Shown here: in pieces, positions 34,262 to 44,328 of the stretch
Layout: each line of letters begins with the position of its first letter
Position numbering within the stretch: the stretch's first letter is position 1
From: Alkaliphilus pronyensis
Lineage (GTDB): Bacteria; Bacillota; Clostridia; Peptostreptococcales; Natronincolaceae
Assembly (NCBI RefSeq): GCF_009017275.1
Contig: NZ_WBZC01000004.1
Coordinates: 25,664 to 89,663 of the forward strand
Length of the DNA: 64,000 nt
Direction: 5' to 3'
The notes under the pieces: generated by a model
Told to the model about the DNA's origin: nothing
Databases searched by the model: none
Seen by the model: the letters and a program-made list of their open reading frames with translations, nothing else
Translations under genes and position numbers: made by a program

Positions 34262-35191
34262 TTATTTGTATTGGGATTTAATTCTTGGATCTACGAAGGC
34301 ATATAAAATATCTACACATAGATTTACAATACTAAAGGTTACTGCTATAAATAAAACTCCACCCATAACGATAGGTAAATCTCTTCTAAGAACAGCTTCT
34401 ACCATTAGTCTACCTACTCCTGGAATTGCAAAGATTGTTTCAGTTAGTATTGCTCCTCCAAGTAAATAACCAAATTGAAGTCCCACAACAGTAATTACTG
34501 GTATAAGTGCATTTTTAAGGGCATGCTGATTAATGATTTTAGATTCAACCTGTCCCTTTGCTCTAGCAGTACGAATATAGTCTTGACGGATAACCTCAAG
34601 CATACTAGAACGCGTCATACGGGTCACAATTGCACAGGAGGCTGTACCGATTGTAACAGCAGGTAACACCCAATGCATTGGTGTGCTAAACCCCGAGGAT
34701 GGGAACCATCCTAAATAAACTGAAAATACCAGCATAGTCATTAATCCTTGCCAGAAGTTTGGCATAGATACACCAATTAGGGCAAGTACCATTGCCACAT
34801 TATCAAATATTGAGTATTGCTTAGTAGCAGATATTATTCCTGTAGGTATACCTATAGCTACAGAAACTAAAACACCAAGTGCTGCTAGCTTTAGTGTAGC
34901 AGGGAATCGTGTTGTTATTTCTCCAACAACTGGTCTATTCGATGTGTAGGAACGACCTATATCTTGATGAATAACTGCATTTTTAACGTAACGTCCAAAC
35001 TGAATAAGAAATGGATCATCTAAACCTAGCTCTTCTCTAAGTCTTATTACATCTGCTTCTGGAGCTGTTTCTCCAAGCATGATTCTTGCTGGATCTCCAG
35101 GGGTAAAGTACATCATTGTAAATATTATAAAGGTTACCCCCATCATAACAGGAATCAATAGGAGAAGACGTCGAAATATATATCTGTGCAT
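34262..35191 (-). CDS. oppB: Oligopeptide ABC transporter permease OppB (system 1)
   Basis: 309 aa, six membrane helices. It has the OppB N-terminus RRLLLLIPVMMGVTFIIF and the EAA loop RQDYIRTARAKGQVESKIINQHALKNALIP. Its start lies downstream of a palindromic hairpin that separates it from oppA. Confidence 0.95.
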   Translation of the reverse strand: MHRYIFRRLLLLIPVMMGVTFIIFTMMYFTPGDPARIMLGETAPEADVIRLREELGLDDPFLIQFGRYVKNAVIHQDIGRSYTSNRPVVGEITTRFPATLKLAALGVLVSVAIGIPTGIISATKQYSIFDNVAMVLALIGVSMPNFWQGLMTMLVFSVYLGWFPSSGFSTPMHWVLPAVTIGTASCAIVTRMTRSSMLEVIRQDYIRTARAKGQVESKIINQHALKNALIPVITVVGLQFGYLLGGAILTETIFAIPGVGRLMVEAVLRRDLPIVMGGVLFIAVTFSIVNLCVDILYAFVDPRIKSQYK

Positions 35192-35228
35192 TTAATATCC
35201 TCCTTCCTAGTAGTACAATACTTTAATT

Positions 35229-35262
35229 TAATATAGGGTCATAGTTTTATGACCCTATATTA
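35229..35262 (-). terminator. Hairpin between oppA and oppB (system 1)
   Basis: AATATAGGGTCATA and TTATGACCCTATATT form a 13-14 bp palindromic stem 46 bases after the oppA stop. In SBP-first transporter operons such hairpins often protect the abundant oppA mRNA or partly terminate. There is no long T run, so partial termination or stabilisation is likely. Confidence 0.7.
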
Positions 35263-35308
35263 ATTAATAATTGAAAATTTTTATTAAAACTAGATTTACT
35301 TATAGATA

Positions 35309-36886
35309 TTATTCGAAGTAAACACCGTGTAATGAGTGATGACCTGCTGGATGTTGTGTAAAGCCTTTAACATTCTTTTGAACACCAGCTAAGTTTTCAC
35401 CTATCCATGTAAATACCCATGGAGCTTCGTCACGAATGATTTCTTGTGCTTCTAAATAGTATTCTTCTCTCTTTGAAGGATCTGTTTCAACACGAGCTGC
35501 ATCTAATAGCTCATCTACTCTGTCATTAGACCAGAATGTTCTGTTTCCACCAGTTCCGAATTGAGATGAATGGAATAATGCATATAATCCATAATCTGGG
35601 TCACCAGTTACTGTTACCCAACCAAGGATAAACATGTCATGCTCTCCAGCAGCTGTTCCTTCTAGATAAGCACCCCACTCCATAACCTTAACTTCTGTGT
35701 TAATGTTGATGGCTTTTAACTGATTTTGAACTATTTCAGCGATATCCATTCTTTGTTGGTTTTCATTGGTCCAGATAGTAGTATCGAAACCATCAGCATA
35801 GCCTGCATCTGCCATTAATTCTTTAGCTTTTTCAACATTGAAGCCATATTCTTCTAAACCTTGATGCCCTGCAAATACGTTTGGTCCTAATGGCCCCTTA
35901 GCAGGTGCTCCTACACCTTGGTATACAGCTTCAATTATAGAAGCCATATCAATAGCATAGTTAATAGCTTGACGTACTCTTACATCGTCATAAGGCTTTT
36001 TCTGAGCATTGAAACCAATGTAGCTAGTTGAGAATGAAGGAGCTCTTTGAAGAACTAAATCACTGTTTTCTTCAACTCTGCTTACGTCTGTTGGAGGAAT
36101 GTCATAAGCAATATCAATTCCACCAGTTTCAAGTTCAATTGTTCTAGTTGTATTTTCAGCTATGTTTCTAAAAGTAACTTTCTTTAGTTTAGCTGGCTCT
36201 CCATGATACTCATCAAATTTAACTAATTCGATTGAATCTCCAATTACCCAATTGTTAAACTTGAATGGTCCTGTACCAACTGGATTTTGACCATAATCTT
36301 CGCCACCCTCTGTAACAGCTTTTTCATTCATGATAGCCATTGCAGTATGGGCTAAATGAGCTAATAGTGGAGCAAATGGTTCTTTAGTAGAAAGTCTAAT
36401 TGTGTAATCATCAATAACTTCTATTTTTTCACCATCTATTTGTCCAACTATATGACCAATATGGCTAGAGTCTAAAGCTCTTAAGATAGTGAACTTAACA
36501 TCACTAGCTTTAAGCTCTTCTCCGTTATGGAACTTAACGCCTTGCTTTAACTTGAATTCAACGGTTGTATCATCAATAGATTCCCATGATTCAGCTAAGC
36601 TTGGTTCAATTTCCATGTTCTCATTTTGAGCAACAAGTGTTTCATAGATTTGCTTGCTTACTCTTGAAGACGGTTGATCATTTGTTGAGTGTGGGTCTAA
36701 TGTTACTGCATCAGCACCTTGTCCAACGATTAATTCTTCTTTTACAGTTACTTCATCTGCTGGTTCATTAGTGTCATCAGTACCTGGAGTAGCTGTGTCG
36801 TCAGCAGGTTGACTACAGCCAACAGCAAATAGAGCAAACACTAAAACCATGCTCAATAAAACTAATAGCTTTTTGTTCTTGAACAT
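35309..36886 (-). CDS. oppA: Oligopeptide-binding lipoprotein OppA/DppA-like (family 5 solute-binding protein, system 1)
   Basis: 525 aa. A lipoprotein signal ends FAVGCSQ (Cys24), followed by an Asp/Thr-rich linker. SBP family 5 marks are LAESWESIDDTTVEFKLKQGVKFHNGEELKASDVKFT and RVRQAINYAIDMASII. It captures peptides or similar solutes outside the membrane. The 5' leader has a small hairpin TTTGCC-GAAAA-GGCAAA (36914-36930) close to the ribosome site GGGGG. It is the first gene of the oppABCDF unit. The true substrate (peptide, dipeptide, nickel) cannot be set from sequence. Confidence 0.93.
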   Translation of the reverse strand: MFKNKKLLVLLSMVLVFALFAVGCSQPADDTATPGTDDTNEPADEVTVKEELIVGQGADAVTLDPHSTNDQPSSRVSKQIYETLVAQNENMEIEPSLAESWESIDDTTVEFKLKQGVKFHNGEELKASDVKFTILRALDSSHIGHIVGQIDGEKIEVIDDYTIRLSTKEPFAPLLAHLAHTAMAIMNEKAVTEGGEDYGQNPVGTGPFKFNNWVIGDSIELVKFDEYHGEPAKLKKVTFRNIAENTTRTIELETGGIDIAYDIPPTDVSRVEENSDLVLQRAPSFSTSYIGFNAQKKPYDDVRVRQAINYAIDMASIIEAVYQGVGAPAKGPLGPNVFAGHQGLEEYGFNVEKAKELMADAGYADGFDTTIWTNENQQRMDIAEIVQNQLKAININTEVKVMEWGAYLEGTAAGEHDMFILGWVTVTGDPDYGLYALFHSSQFGTGGNRTFWSNDRVDELLDAARVETDPSKREEYYLEAQEIIRDEAPWVFTWIGENLAGVQKNVKGFTQHPAGHHSLHGVYFE

Positions 36887-37210
36887 TATTTTTCCCCCTT
36901 TTATTTTTATATCTTTGCCTTTTCGGCAAAAATCTTTAAACGATCTGATGTTTATAATGCTTATATAATACTTACATACAAAACGACCTAATCGTTTAAA
37001 TTATATGAATATTATATAATCAGTTATGAATATGTTCAATAGAAATTGTAACATTTTAAATTTATTTAATAATTTAGTCTATTAATAGACTTATTAAATA
37101 GCCTAATATCTAGCCAATTATCCAGCAACCAGTCTTTATATTTCAACAATTTACAACCTATTCAATAGCAAATTTCTACTTTTGCTATATTGTATACTTT
37201 ATACATATTT
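36887..37210. other. AT-rich intergenic region upstream of oppA1
   Basis: 324 bp. It holds the oppA1 ribosome site and a small leader hairpin (36914-36930), then AT-rich DNA with several TATAAT-like words but no clearly better promoter. I see no gene. The far end is the 3' flank of the hbd gene. Confidence 0.5.
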
Positions 37211-38053
37211 CTAATATTCATAAAAGCCCTTTTTAGTTTTTCTACCAAGATAACCTGCTCTTACATATTTTTTTAGAAGGGGATGTGGACGATATTTTGT
37301 ATCGGCAAATTCTTCATATAATACCTCCATTATGGCTAAGCACACATCTAGTCCTATTAGGTCTGCCAAGGCTAAGGGGCCGATTGGGTGATTAGCACCT
37401 AGCTTCATCGCTTCATCTATTTCTGCAGCCTTTGCCACTCCATCTGCCATTACCCCTACAGCTTCATTTATCATGGGTACAAGAATTCTGTTAACTACAA
37501 AGCCTGGAGCCTCTTCTACCTTAACTGGTGATTTTTGTAGCTTTTTACACAGTTCTATAACAGAGTTAACAGCCTCTTCTTCTGTAGACATTCCTCTAAT
37601 TACTTCAACTAGCTTCATAACTGGTACTGGATTAAAGAAATGCATACCTATAACCTTATGGGGACGATGAGTTACACCTGCAAGCTCTGTTATAGATAAT
37701 GATGAAGTGTTGGTTGCTAAAATTGTCTTTTCATCGCAAATTCTATCTAACTCCCGAAAAATATTTTTCTTTATCTCTACATTTTCAGATGCTGCTTCAA
37801 TAATCATATCACAGTCCTTTACATCAACTAACTCAATAGTAGTTTCTATATTGCTTAATGCCTGCTGTTTTTCTTCTTCAGACATTTTGTCTTTATCAAT
37901 TAGTCTCTTAAAACTTTTTTCTATTTGTGCCATACCTTTATCAAGTGATTCCTGATTAATATCACTTAATACAACATTGAAGCCAACTTGAGCCAGAACC
38001 TGAGCAATACCATTTCCCATTGTACCTGCACCTATAACACCAATTTTCTTCAT
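37211..38053 (-). CDS. hbd: 3-hydroxybutyryl-CoA dehydrogenase
   Basis: 280 aa. The NAD(P)-binding loop is GVIGAGTMGNGIAQVLAQVGF, the catalytic His region is HFFNPVPVMKLVEVI, followed by VKVEEAPGFVVNRIL and a C-terminal helical domain ending YLGRKTKKGFYEY. It reduces acetoacetyl-CoA to 3-hydroxybutyryl-CoA in butyrate or poly-hydroxybutyrate pathways, or works in reverse for oxidation. No crotonase, thiolase or acyl-CoA dehydrogenase lies beside it, so it is a solitary copy. No ribosome-site problem: AGGAATTGGT precedes ATG. Confidence 0.95.
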   Translation of the reverse strand: MKKIGVIGAGTMGNGIAQVLAQVGFNVVLSDINQESLDKGMAQIEKSFKRLIDKDKMSEEEKQQALSNIETTIELVDVKDCDMIIEAASENVEIKKNIFRELDRICDEKTILATNTSSLSITELAGVTHRPHKVIGMHFFNPVPVMKLVEVIRGMSTEEEAVNSVIELCKKLQKSPVKVEEAPGFVVNRILVPMINEAVGVMADGVAKAAEIDEAMKLGANHPIGPLALADLIGLDVCLAIMEVLYEEFADTKYRPHPLLKKYVRAGYLGRKTKKGFYEY

Positions 38054-38110
38054 ACCAATTCCTCCATTTTATATTTTAATTTTTGATTTTTTAATTCTTT
38101 ATTATGAAAT

Positions 38111-38175
38111 TTTAACTCTTAACTCTTAACTCTTAATTCTTAACTCTTAACTCTTAACTCTTAACTCTTAACTCT
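38111..38175. repeat. Heptanucleotide satellite TTAACTC, about nine units
   Basis: The run repeats TTAACTC with one TTAATTC variant, in the spacer upstream of hbd. It has the same 7-base period as the runs at 7.55-7.69 kb and in rnpB, but a different unit sequence. Confidence 0.9.
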
Positions 38176-38285
38176 AGATTTTTAATTTTACCTAAAAACC
38201 CTACATTTCCATTTTAGCAAATATTATCAGATAATTATATATTTTTTGAATAAATATAATTTAAAATATATATTTATCAAATAAA

Positions 38286-38330
38286 AAACTCAGTTAGTCC
38301 ATAATGCATTAATGAACCTTCTGAGTTAGT
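38286..38330 (-). terminator. Terminator after the second opp operon
   Basis: On the minus strand AACTCAG...CTGAGTT, with partial inner pairing, is followed by TTTTTATT, shortly after the stop of the 73-aa gene. Confidence 0.75.
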
Positions 38331-38335
38331 TGCAA

Positions 38336-38557
38336 TTATTTCCATGGTAACATCATTAACCATAAAACAATACCAATTACTGCAAATATCATAATAATGA
38401 TTGGTAATATAACCTGAAAAGCTGCAATTATCATGGCTAAAATATCATGCCAAGTAGCTTCAATTTTTTCTTCCTTATCAGATGAGTTTTGTTGTCTATT
38501 GTTTTCTTTAACCTGCTGGTACATATCCTCAACTATTCTTTTTCTTCGATTTCTCAC
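38336..38557 (-). CDS. Small membrane protein (73 aa) at the end of the second opp operon
   Basis: It starts at GTG (38555-38557) with AAGG upstream and only 22 bp after the oppF2 stop, so it is probably co-transcribed. The N-terminal half is basic and polar (MRNRRKRIVEDMYQQ...), the C-terminal half is one or two hydrophobic helices (ILAMIIAAFQVILPIIIMIFAVIG...). I know no family. Position suggests an accessory of the second peptide transporter, but that is inference. Confidence 0.7.
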   Translation of the reverse strand: MRNRRKRIVEDMYQQVKENNRQQNSSDKEEKIEATWHDILAMIIAAFQVILPIIIMIFAVIGIVLWLMMLPWK

Positions 38558-38579
38558 TTAACCTTATCCTTTCCAATAT

Positions 38580-39551
38580 CTATTTTCCAATTAAGTGACA
38601 TGCTGCAAAATGACCTTTTTGGTATTCTTTAAACTCAGGTGCCTCCTCCTTACAGATATCCTGTGCAATAGGGCATCTTGTATGGAACTTACATCCTGAT
38701 GGAGGGTTTGCAGGACTAGGGATATCTCCCTTTAGAATAATTATATTACGCTTCATTTTTGGATCTGGTACAGGTATTGCAGATAGCAAAGCTTTTGTAT
38801 ATGGGTGAAGTGGATTATCGTACAAATCGTTTTTGCTTGCCAGCTCTACAATATCTCCTAAATACATTACACCTACCCTATCACTAATATGCTTAACTAC
38901 ACTTAGATCATGGGATATAAATAAATATGATAGTTTTAGCTTTTCTTGAAGGTCCATCATTAGATTTATTATCTGGGCTTGAATAGATACATCAAGTGCA
39001 GAAACAGGTTCATCTGCCACAATAAACGAAGGATTAAGTGCTAATGCTCTTGCAATACCTATTCTTTGTCTTTGTCCTCCAGAAAATTCATGGGGATACC
39101 TATTTACATGATAGTCTGCCAAACCACAAATTTCTATAACCTCTATAATTCTATCCTTTAGCTCTTTACCCTTATATAAGCCATGCTCACGTAATGCCTC
39201 TCCAACTGCTTCACCTATAGTCATTCTAGGATTTAGGGAGCTATATGGATCTTGAAAAATTATCTGCATTTCCCTACGAAGCCTTCGTAGCTCATTTTGT
39301 CTTGCATTTAAAACATCAATTCCGTTATACCTTACTTCTCCAGCTGTTGCCTCTACAAGTCTTAGTATGGCTCTACCTGTTGTAGATTTACCGCATCCAG
39401 ATTCACCAACTAAACCTAAGGTTTCACCTGGATTAAGGTTGAAGGAAACATTTTCAACTGCCTTTACATCTCCTACATGCTTTCTTAAAAAGCCCTTTTG
39501 AATAGGAAAATATTTTTTTAAGTTTTTAACTTCTAATAATGGCGTTGTCAT
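38580..39551 (-). CDS. oppF: Oligopeptide ABC transporter ATP-binding protein OppF (system 2)
   Basis: 323 aa. Walker A is GESGCGKS, canonical signature FSGGQRQR, Walker [15 protein letters not shown]-terminal cysteine motif [14 protein letters not shown]. Its start overlaps the oppD2 stop by one base. Compared with the system 1 OppF it keeps the classical signature, so the two operons are old paralogues or were acquired separately, not recent copies. Confidence 0.95.
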   Translation of the reverse strand: MTTPLLEVKNLKKYFPIQKGFLRKHVGDVKAVENVSFNLNPGETLGLVGESGCGKSTTGRAILRLVEATAGEVRYNGIDVLNARQNELRRLRREMQIIFQDPYSSLNPRMTIGEAVGEALREHGLYKGKELKDRIIEVIEICGLADYHVNRYPHEFSGGQRQRIGIARALALNPSFIVADEPVSALDVSIQAQIINLMMDLQEKLKLSYLFISHDLSVVKHISDRVGVMYLGDIVELASKNDLYDNPLHPYTKALLSAIPVPDPKMKRNIIILKGDIPSPANPPSGCKFHTRCPIAQDICKEEAPEFKEYQKGHFAACHLIGK

Positions 39552-40531
39552 TATTCAACCTCCTTACAAGCAACAAAGCAACTAACCTTGTGTCCTGGAG
39601 TTATTTCTTCTAATGTAGGTTGTTCTTGTCGGCACTTTTCAATTGCAAATTTACATCTAGGATTAAAGTAACAGCCCTTTGGTAAAAACTTTGGATTTGG
39701 AACAGAGCCTTCTATACTTTCAAGTCTTTCCTTATTCTCTATAATGCTAGGCTTTGAATTTAACAGTCCCATAGTGTATGGATGCTTTGGATTATCAAAT
39801 AATTCTTGTACTGGTGCTTCTTCAACAACTTTACCACAGTACATAACTATAACATGATCAGCCATTTCTGCAATAACTCCTAAATCATGGGTAATAAGCA
39901 TAATGGCTGTATTTAGCTTTTCCTTAAGGTCATTCATAATTTCTAATACTTGAGCCTGAATCGTTACGTCTAAGGCAGTTGTAGGTTCATCAGCAATTAA
40001 TAGCTTAGGCATACAGGCAAGAGACATTGCTATCATTACTCTTTGGCGCATACCACCACTCAATTGATGTGGATACTCATCAACAATTTTTTCTGCCCTA
40101 GGTATATTAACTAATTTTATCATTTCAATGGCTTTCTTTCTTGCTTCTTCATCTGTTAGCTTCTGGTGAAGCATTAAAGCCTCCATAATTTGATCTCCTA
40201 TCGTAAATACGGGATTAAGAGATGTCATAGGCTCCTGAAATATCATAGATATATCATTTCCTCTAATGCTTCTTATTTCTTTATCAGATACCTTTAAAAG
40301 GTCTCTACCTTCAAATAAAACTTCACCATCTTCAATTTTTCCAGGAGGAGTTGGAATAAGCCTTAAAACAGACATAGAGGTTATGCTTTTACCACAGCCT
40401 GATTCACCAACAATTCCTAAGGTTTTACCGTATTCAATAGAAAAATCAACCCCATCTACTGCTTTTACTACACCTTTATCTGTATAAAAGTAGGTTTTAA
40501 GATTTTTTACCTCTAACACTTTATCGCTCAT
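39551..40531 (-). CDS. oppD: Oligopeptide ABC transporter ATP-binding protein OppD (system 2)
   Basis: 326 aa with Walker A GESGCGKS, signature [15 protein letters not shown], Walker [14 protein letters not shown] and C-terminal [14 protein letters not shown]. It works with OppF2 under the OppB2C2 channel. It is one base into oppF2 and 11 bp after oppC2. Confidence 0.95.
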   Translation of the reverse strand: MSDKVLEVKNLKTYFYTDKGVVKAVDGVDFSIEYGKTLGIVGESGCGKSITSMSVLRLIPTPPGKIEDGEVLFEGRDLLKVSDKEIRSIRGNDISMIFQEPMTSLNPVFTIGDQIMEALMLHQKLTDEEARKKAIEMIKLVNIPRAEKIVDEYPHQLSGGMRQRVMIAMSLACMPKLLIADEPTTALDVTIQAQVLEIMNDLKEKLNTAIMLITHDLGVIAEMADHVIVMYCGKVVEEAPVQELFDNPKHPYTMGLLNSKPSIIENKERLESIEGSVPNPKFLPKGCYFNPRCKFAIEKCRQEQPTLEEITPGHKVSCFVACKEVE

Positions 40532-40542
40532 TTGTCCACCTC

Positions 40543-41466
40543 CTAATTATTAGACTTTGGGTCTATTGCATCCCTTAGACCGTCGCCAATTAAATTAATA
40601 CTCATTACTGCTGCTAAAATTGCTATTCCAGGTGGTATCCATAGCCATGGTCTTGTTCTTAAAACATGTAGGTTTCTAGCATTCTGTACCATATTTCCCC
40701 ATGTAGGTGTTGGAGGAACTACCCCTAATCCTAAGAAGGATAATGCTGATTCTGACATTATAGCACCAGCCATTCCTAGAGCAGCAGATACTATAATATA
40801 ACCTATTGTATTAGGAATTAAATGCTTTAGTATTATTTTATAGTTGGGAATACCCAGTGCCTTGGCAGCTAAAACAAACTCCTGTTCCTTTAAAGAAAGA
40901 ATTTGCCCACGTACAATACGTGAAAGTCCAGGCCAGCTAAGTCCTCCTATAATCATCATAACAATATACATCTTTGTTTCTGGTTCTACATCGGCACCAA
41001 CAACAGCTGAAATTGTTATAGCTAAGGGTAGAAATGGAAAGGACATAACTATTTCTGCAAAACGCATTAAAACATTGTCGATTCTACCACCAAAAAAGCC
41101 TGCTATTCCACCTATGGTAGAGCCCAGTGTAACACTAATGAATGCAGAAATTACTCCAACCATAAGGGATATTCTACCACCGTAAAGCAGTCGAGTTAAG
41201 TAGTCTCGACCTAGGTTATCTGTACCCAGCAAATGTTCCCTAGAAGGAGCAGCATTTATGTTGGTAAAATTCATCTCTTCTTGTCCATAGGGTGTTAAAA
41301 ATGGAGCAAAAACAGAGCTTAAAACTAATATAACCAAGATAAAAACTCCCACTAATGCAATTTTTTTCTTTTTAAATTTAATCCATACCATTTTCCAAGG
41401 ACCTATTGATTGCTCCTTAGGTATGTTTTGTTGTTGAGAATCTTCAATCATTACCTTAGACTCCAT
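40543..41466 (-). CDS. oppC: Oligopeptide ABC transporter permease OppC (system 2)
   Basis: 307 aa, six membrane helices, LLGTDNLGRDYLTRLLYGGRISL and coupling loop EFVLAAKALGIPNYKIILKHLIPNT. It forms the channel with OppB2. Compact operon spacing on both sides. Confidence 0.95.
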   Translation of the reverse strand: MESKVMIEDSQQQNIPKEQSIGPWKMVWIKFKKKKIALVGVFILVILVLSSVFAPFLTPYGQEEMNFTNINAAPSREHLLGTDNLGRDYLTRLLYGGRISLMVGVISAFISVTLGSTIGGIAGFFGGRIDNVLMRFAEIVMSFPFLPLAITISAVVGADVEPETKMYIVMMIIGGLSWPGLSRIVRGQILSLKEQEFVLAAKALGIPNYKIILKHLIPNTIGYIIVSAALGMAGAIMSESALSFLGLGVVPPTPTWGNMVQNARNLHVLRTRPWLWIPPGIAILAAVMSINLIGDGLRDAIDPKSNN

Positions 41467-41477
41467 ATTCTAACCCC

Positions 41478-42440
41478 CTATTCTACTTTTATTCTTGGAT
41501 CAACAATTGCGTAGCCAATATCAGCCAATAGATTTCCTATTAATGTTAATACAGCAAAAAACAGTAATGTAGCCATCATTAAATTGTAGTCTCTCCAATT
41601 TATAGCATTTAGCATTATTTGTCCAATTCCTGGCCACCTAAACACAGTTTCTAATATAACAGCTCCACTAAATAACAACGGTACCCAAAAACCTAATAGG
41701 GTTACTATAGGTAGTAGTGCATTCCTAAAGGCATGTCTATAAATAACCACCTTTTCAGTTAAGCCTTTAGATCGAGCTGTTCTTACATAGTCCTGTTTGA
41801 TAACATCCAGCATACTTGTTCTTGTATATCTTACTAGGCTTGCTAAGCTAGCTATTGTAAGTACAGTTGCAGGTAAAACCATATGCCTTAGTTGATCTAA
41901 TATACTTGCTATGCCCGTTAAGTTAGATCCCGCAGTTTCCATACCACTTATTGGAAACCAGCCTAACTTTGTTGCAAAGAAAAATATTAATAGGAGTCCA
42001 AAAAAGAAAGATGGCATAGATATTCCGAACAATGAAAACACCGTCCAAAAATTATCGGTTAGGGAATATTGCTTAACGGCACATACTATTCCTATCGGTA
42101 TTGATAGGAGAAAAGCAAAAATAAAAACAAATACATTAAGCCTAAAGCTATTCCATACAAACGAAGGTACAATGTCCTTAACTGGCTGGTTATATAGGGT
42201 AGAAATACCAAAGTCTCCCCTTAAGCTTCTGCCTACCCAATTAGCATATTGTACTGGTAAAGGTAGATGTAATCCTAATCTTTCATATTCTGCTTGCTTT
42301 TGCTCAGCAGTCATATTTGGATCAAGGTTTAAGCCCACAGGACTACCAGGGGTAATTTTAATTATAGTGAATATGCATATAGATATTATTATTACAACTG
42401 GAATCATATGCACTAATCTTCTAGCAATATATCTTAGCAT
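41478..42440 (-). CDS. oppB: Oligopeptide ABC transporter permease OppB (system 2)
   Basis: 320 aa, six membrane helices; N-terminus ARRLVHMIPVVIIISICIF; coupling loop KQDYVRTARSKGLTEKVVIYRHAFRNALLP. Downstream of a GC-rich hairpin that separates it from oppA2, with an AGGAGGTAAATT ribosome site. Confidence 0.95.
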   Translation of the reverse strand: MLRYIARRLVHMIPVVIIISICIFTIIKITPGSPVGLNLDPNMTAEQKQAEYERLGLHLPLPVQYANWVGRSLRGDFGISTLYNQPVKDIVPSFVWNSFRLNVFVFIFAFLLSIPIGIVCAVKQYSLTDNFWTVFSLFGISMPSFFFGLLLIFFFATKLGWFPISGMETAGSNLTGIASILDQLRHMVLPATVLTIASLASLVRYTRTSMLDVIKQDYVRTARSKGLTEKVVIYRHAFRNALLPIVTLLGFWVPLLFSGAVILETVFRWPGIGQIMLNAINWRDYNLMMATLLFFAVLTLIGNLLADIGYAIVDPRIKVE

Positions 42441-42468
42441 AATTTACCTCCTATCTTATTGCAGATGC

Positions 42469-42492
42469 AAACCCGGCGTCATCACCGGGCTT
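42469..42492 (-). terminator. GC-rich hairpin between oppA2 and oppB2
   Basis: CCCGG and CCGGG(C) arms with AA/TT extensions enclose about eight loop bases in the 82-bp gap after oppA2. It lacks a long T run. The same layout (binding protein, hairpin, permeases) is seen in system 1, so it likely sets the excess of binding protein over channel. Confidence 0.65.
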
Positions 42493-42522
42493 GTTCTGCT
42501 GTTTTTATACTGTTAAAATCTC

Positions 42523-44328
42523 TTATTCTACTATTTCTAATTGATGTAGTACATAATCAATTTCAACATATGGGCTTAACTCCATACCTTTAATTCTTTG
42601 GTTTACTACGTCCCAGTTATCCTGCTGACTTATAAACATATATGGTGCATCTTCATTGATTATTAATGCGATTTCTTCATATATAGCAACTCTCTTTTCT
42701 AAATCCATTTCCTTATCTCCAAGGTCATAAAGCTCATCAATTCTTGGATTGTTGTATCCAATACTGTTATTTCCATCAACTACATCTCCAGCTGTATGGA
42801 AGGTTGTACGTCCTGCACCTGGATCTATAGTCATTCTCCAAGCCATATTATATAATTCAAAGTCTTTTTCTTTATATATTTTATCAACTAGTGTACCAAA
42901 GTCCATAAGGTTAGGCTTAACTTCAACACCTATCTTTTTCCAGTCCTCTATAAGCATTGGTATCATAGTTTCAACATATTTACTATCTAGGTAAGTGTCC
43001 CAAACAAAGGAAAGCTTCTTACCGTCTTTTTCTCTAATTCCGTCTGCACCAACCATCCAACCGGAAGCTTCTAATAACTCAATAGCCTTTTCAGGATTAT
43101 ATTCATATTTGTTTAACTGATTTTGTACCTTTTCAGTATTAACCCAAGAAACCTGTGAGAATGGCATAGTAGCAACTGTTCCATATCCTGTATAATATAG
43201 GTCGATAAACTGCTTACGGTTAAATCCGTAGGTAAGGGCATGACGAACATTTTTATCTGTTAATCTTTCATCCCTTAGGTTAAATCCTAGATATCCATAG
43301 CTGTTGGCTGGGAAAGATACAATATCAATGAAGCCCATAGGCTCTATTTGTGCAAAGTTATCTGCATTGGCAGGTACCTGTAATTGAATATCTATTGTTC
43401 CAGCTTCTAGCTCCATCATATAAGTGTCGGCTGATGTATATTTGTATATAATTCTTTCTGTTTTTGGTGCGCCTTTATAGTAATCATCAAATCTTTTAAA
43501 CTCGACAAACTGTGTTGGTTCATGTCTAACAAACTGATAAGGACCAGCCCCCATTAGGTCTTGCTGCTTTGGCTTTAAAACCTCATCGGCTTTACCCTTT
43601 TCAAATCCATAATAATGCTCTGGCAAAATACCATGGGTTAGTCTTCCAAAATGGTTAGCCATTTTTTCTTTAAATGTAATAGATATATTAAAATCATCAA
43701 TAATATTTATGGCTGCTAATGCTTCAGCATCCCCTTCTTTATACTCTTCATATCCCTCTAGGTATGCGCCTGTACTAGTAAAATATCTACCAGTATAGCC
43801 AGGGTCTGCAAATATAGTATAGGTGAAGGCAACATCCTTAGATGTAAGCTGTACACCATCGTGGAAGTATACATCTTCTCTTAGCTTAAAGGTGTAGGTT
43901 CTTCCATCTTCTGAAATTTCCCAGCTTTCAGCTATTGCAGGTATATACTCACCCTTAGCATTATTTGAAATTAGTCCATCAAAAACAGCATCTGATACAT
44001 ATCCATCATATACTGAGCTGTAGTAGGATGGTAAGAACTCATCATTACCATTGTTCATACCAATTACTATTGTGTTTGAAGCGTCACCTCTGTTTTTAGC
44101 AGGGTTATTAGGATTACCTGAACCCTTAATAAAGGTTACATGTTCGCTGTAGAATGGACTATCTTCAGCAACTTGAGCAGTTTTTTCTTCTTCTTCTCCA
44201 CCTGCACCCTCCTGTGCCTCTGTGTCATCAGCAGGCGGTGCTTCAGTTGTAGTTCCTCCCCCGCAGGCAGTTAAAAACACTGCTGCTACTAAAACTAAGC
44301 AAAGCAATAAACTTAATTTTTTCTTCAT
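42523..44328 (-). CDS. oppA: Oligopeptide-binding lipoprotein (family 5 solute-binding protein, system 2)
   Basis: 601 aa. The lipoprotein signal ends FLTACGGG (Cys22), followed by an acidic, Glu-rich linker. SBP family 5 marks are IAESWEISEDGRTYTFKLREDVYFHDGVQLTSKDVAFTYTIF and TDKNVRHALTYGFNRKQFI. It is about 75 residues longer than the system 1 protein, mainly in the linker and lobe I. It should deliver peptides to OppBC2. First gene of the second operon, with a long AT-rich region upstream. Confidence 0.93.
   Translation of the reverse strand: MKKKLSLLLCLVLVAAVFLTACGGGTTTEAPPADDTEAQEGAGGEEEEKTAQVAEDSPFYSEHVTFIKGSGNPNNPAKNRGDASNTIVIGMNNGNDEFLPSYYSSVYDGYVSDAVFDGLISNNAKGEYIPAIAESWEISEDGRTYTFKLREDVYFHDGVQLTSKDVAFTYTIFADPGYTGRYFTSTGAYLEGYEEYKEGDAEALAAINIIDDFNISITFKEKMANHFGRLTHGILPEHYYGFEKGKADEVLKPKQQDLMGAGPYQFVRHEPTQFVEFKRFDDYYKGAPKTERIIYKYTSADTYMMELEAGTIDIQLQVPANADNFAQIEPMGFIDIVSFPANSYGYLGFNLRDERLTDKNVRHALTYGFNRKQFIDLYYTGYGTVATMPFSQVSWVNTEKVQNQLNKYEYNPEKAIELLEASGWMVGADGIREKDGKKLSFVWDTYLDSKYVETMIPMLIEDWKKIGVEVKPNLMDFGTLVDKIYKEKDFELYNMAWRMTIDPGAGRTTFHTAGDVVDGNNSIGYNNPRIDELYDLGDKEMDLEKRVAIYEEIALIINEDAPYMFISQQDNWDVVNQRIKGMELSPYVEIDYVLHQLEIVE

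Noticed and set aside
35229..42492. Hairpins after oppA1 and oppA2 as riboswitches
   Set aside because: They are simple stems in intergenic positions after the stop codon, without any aptamer-like core.
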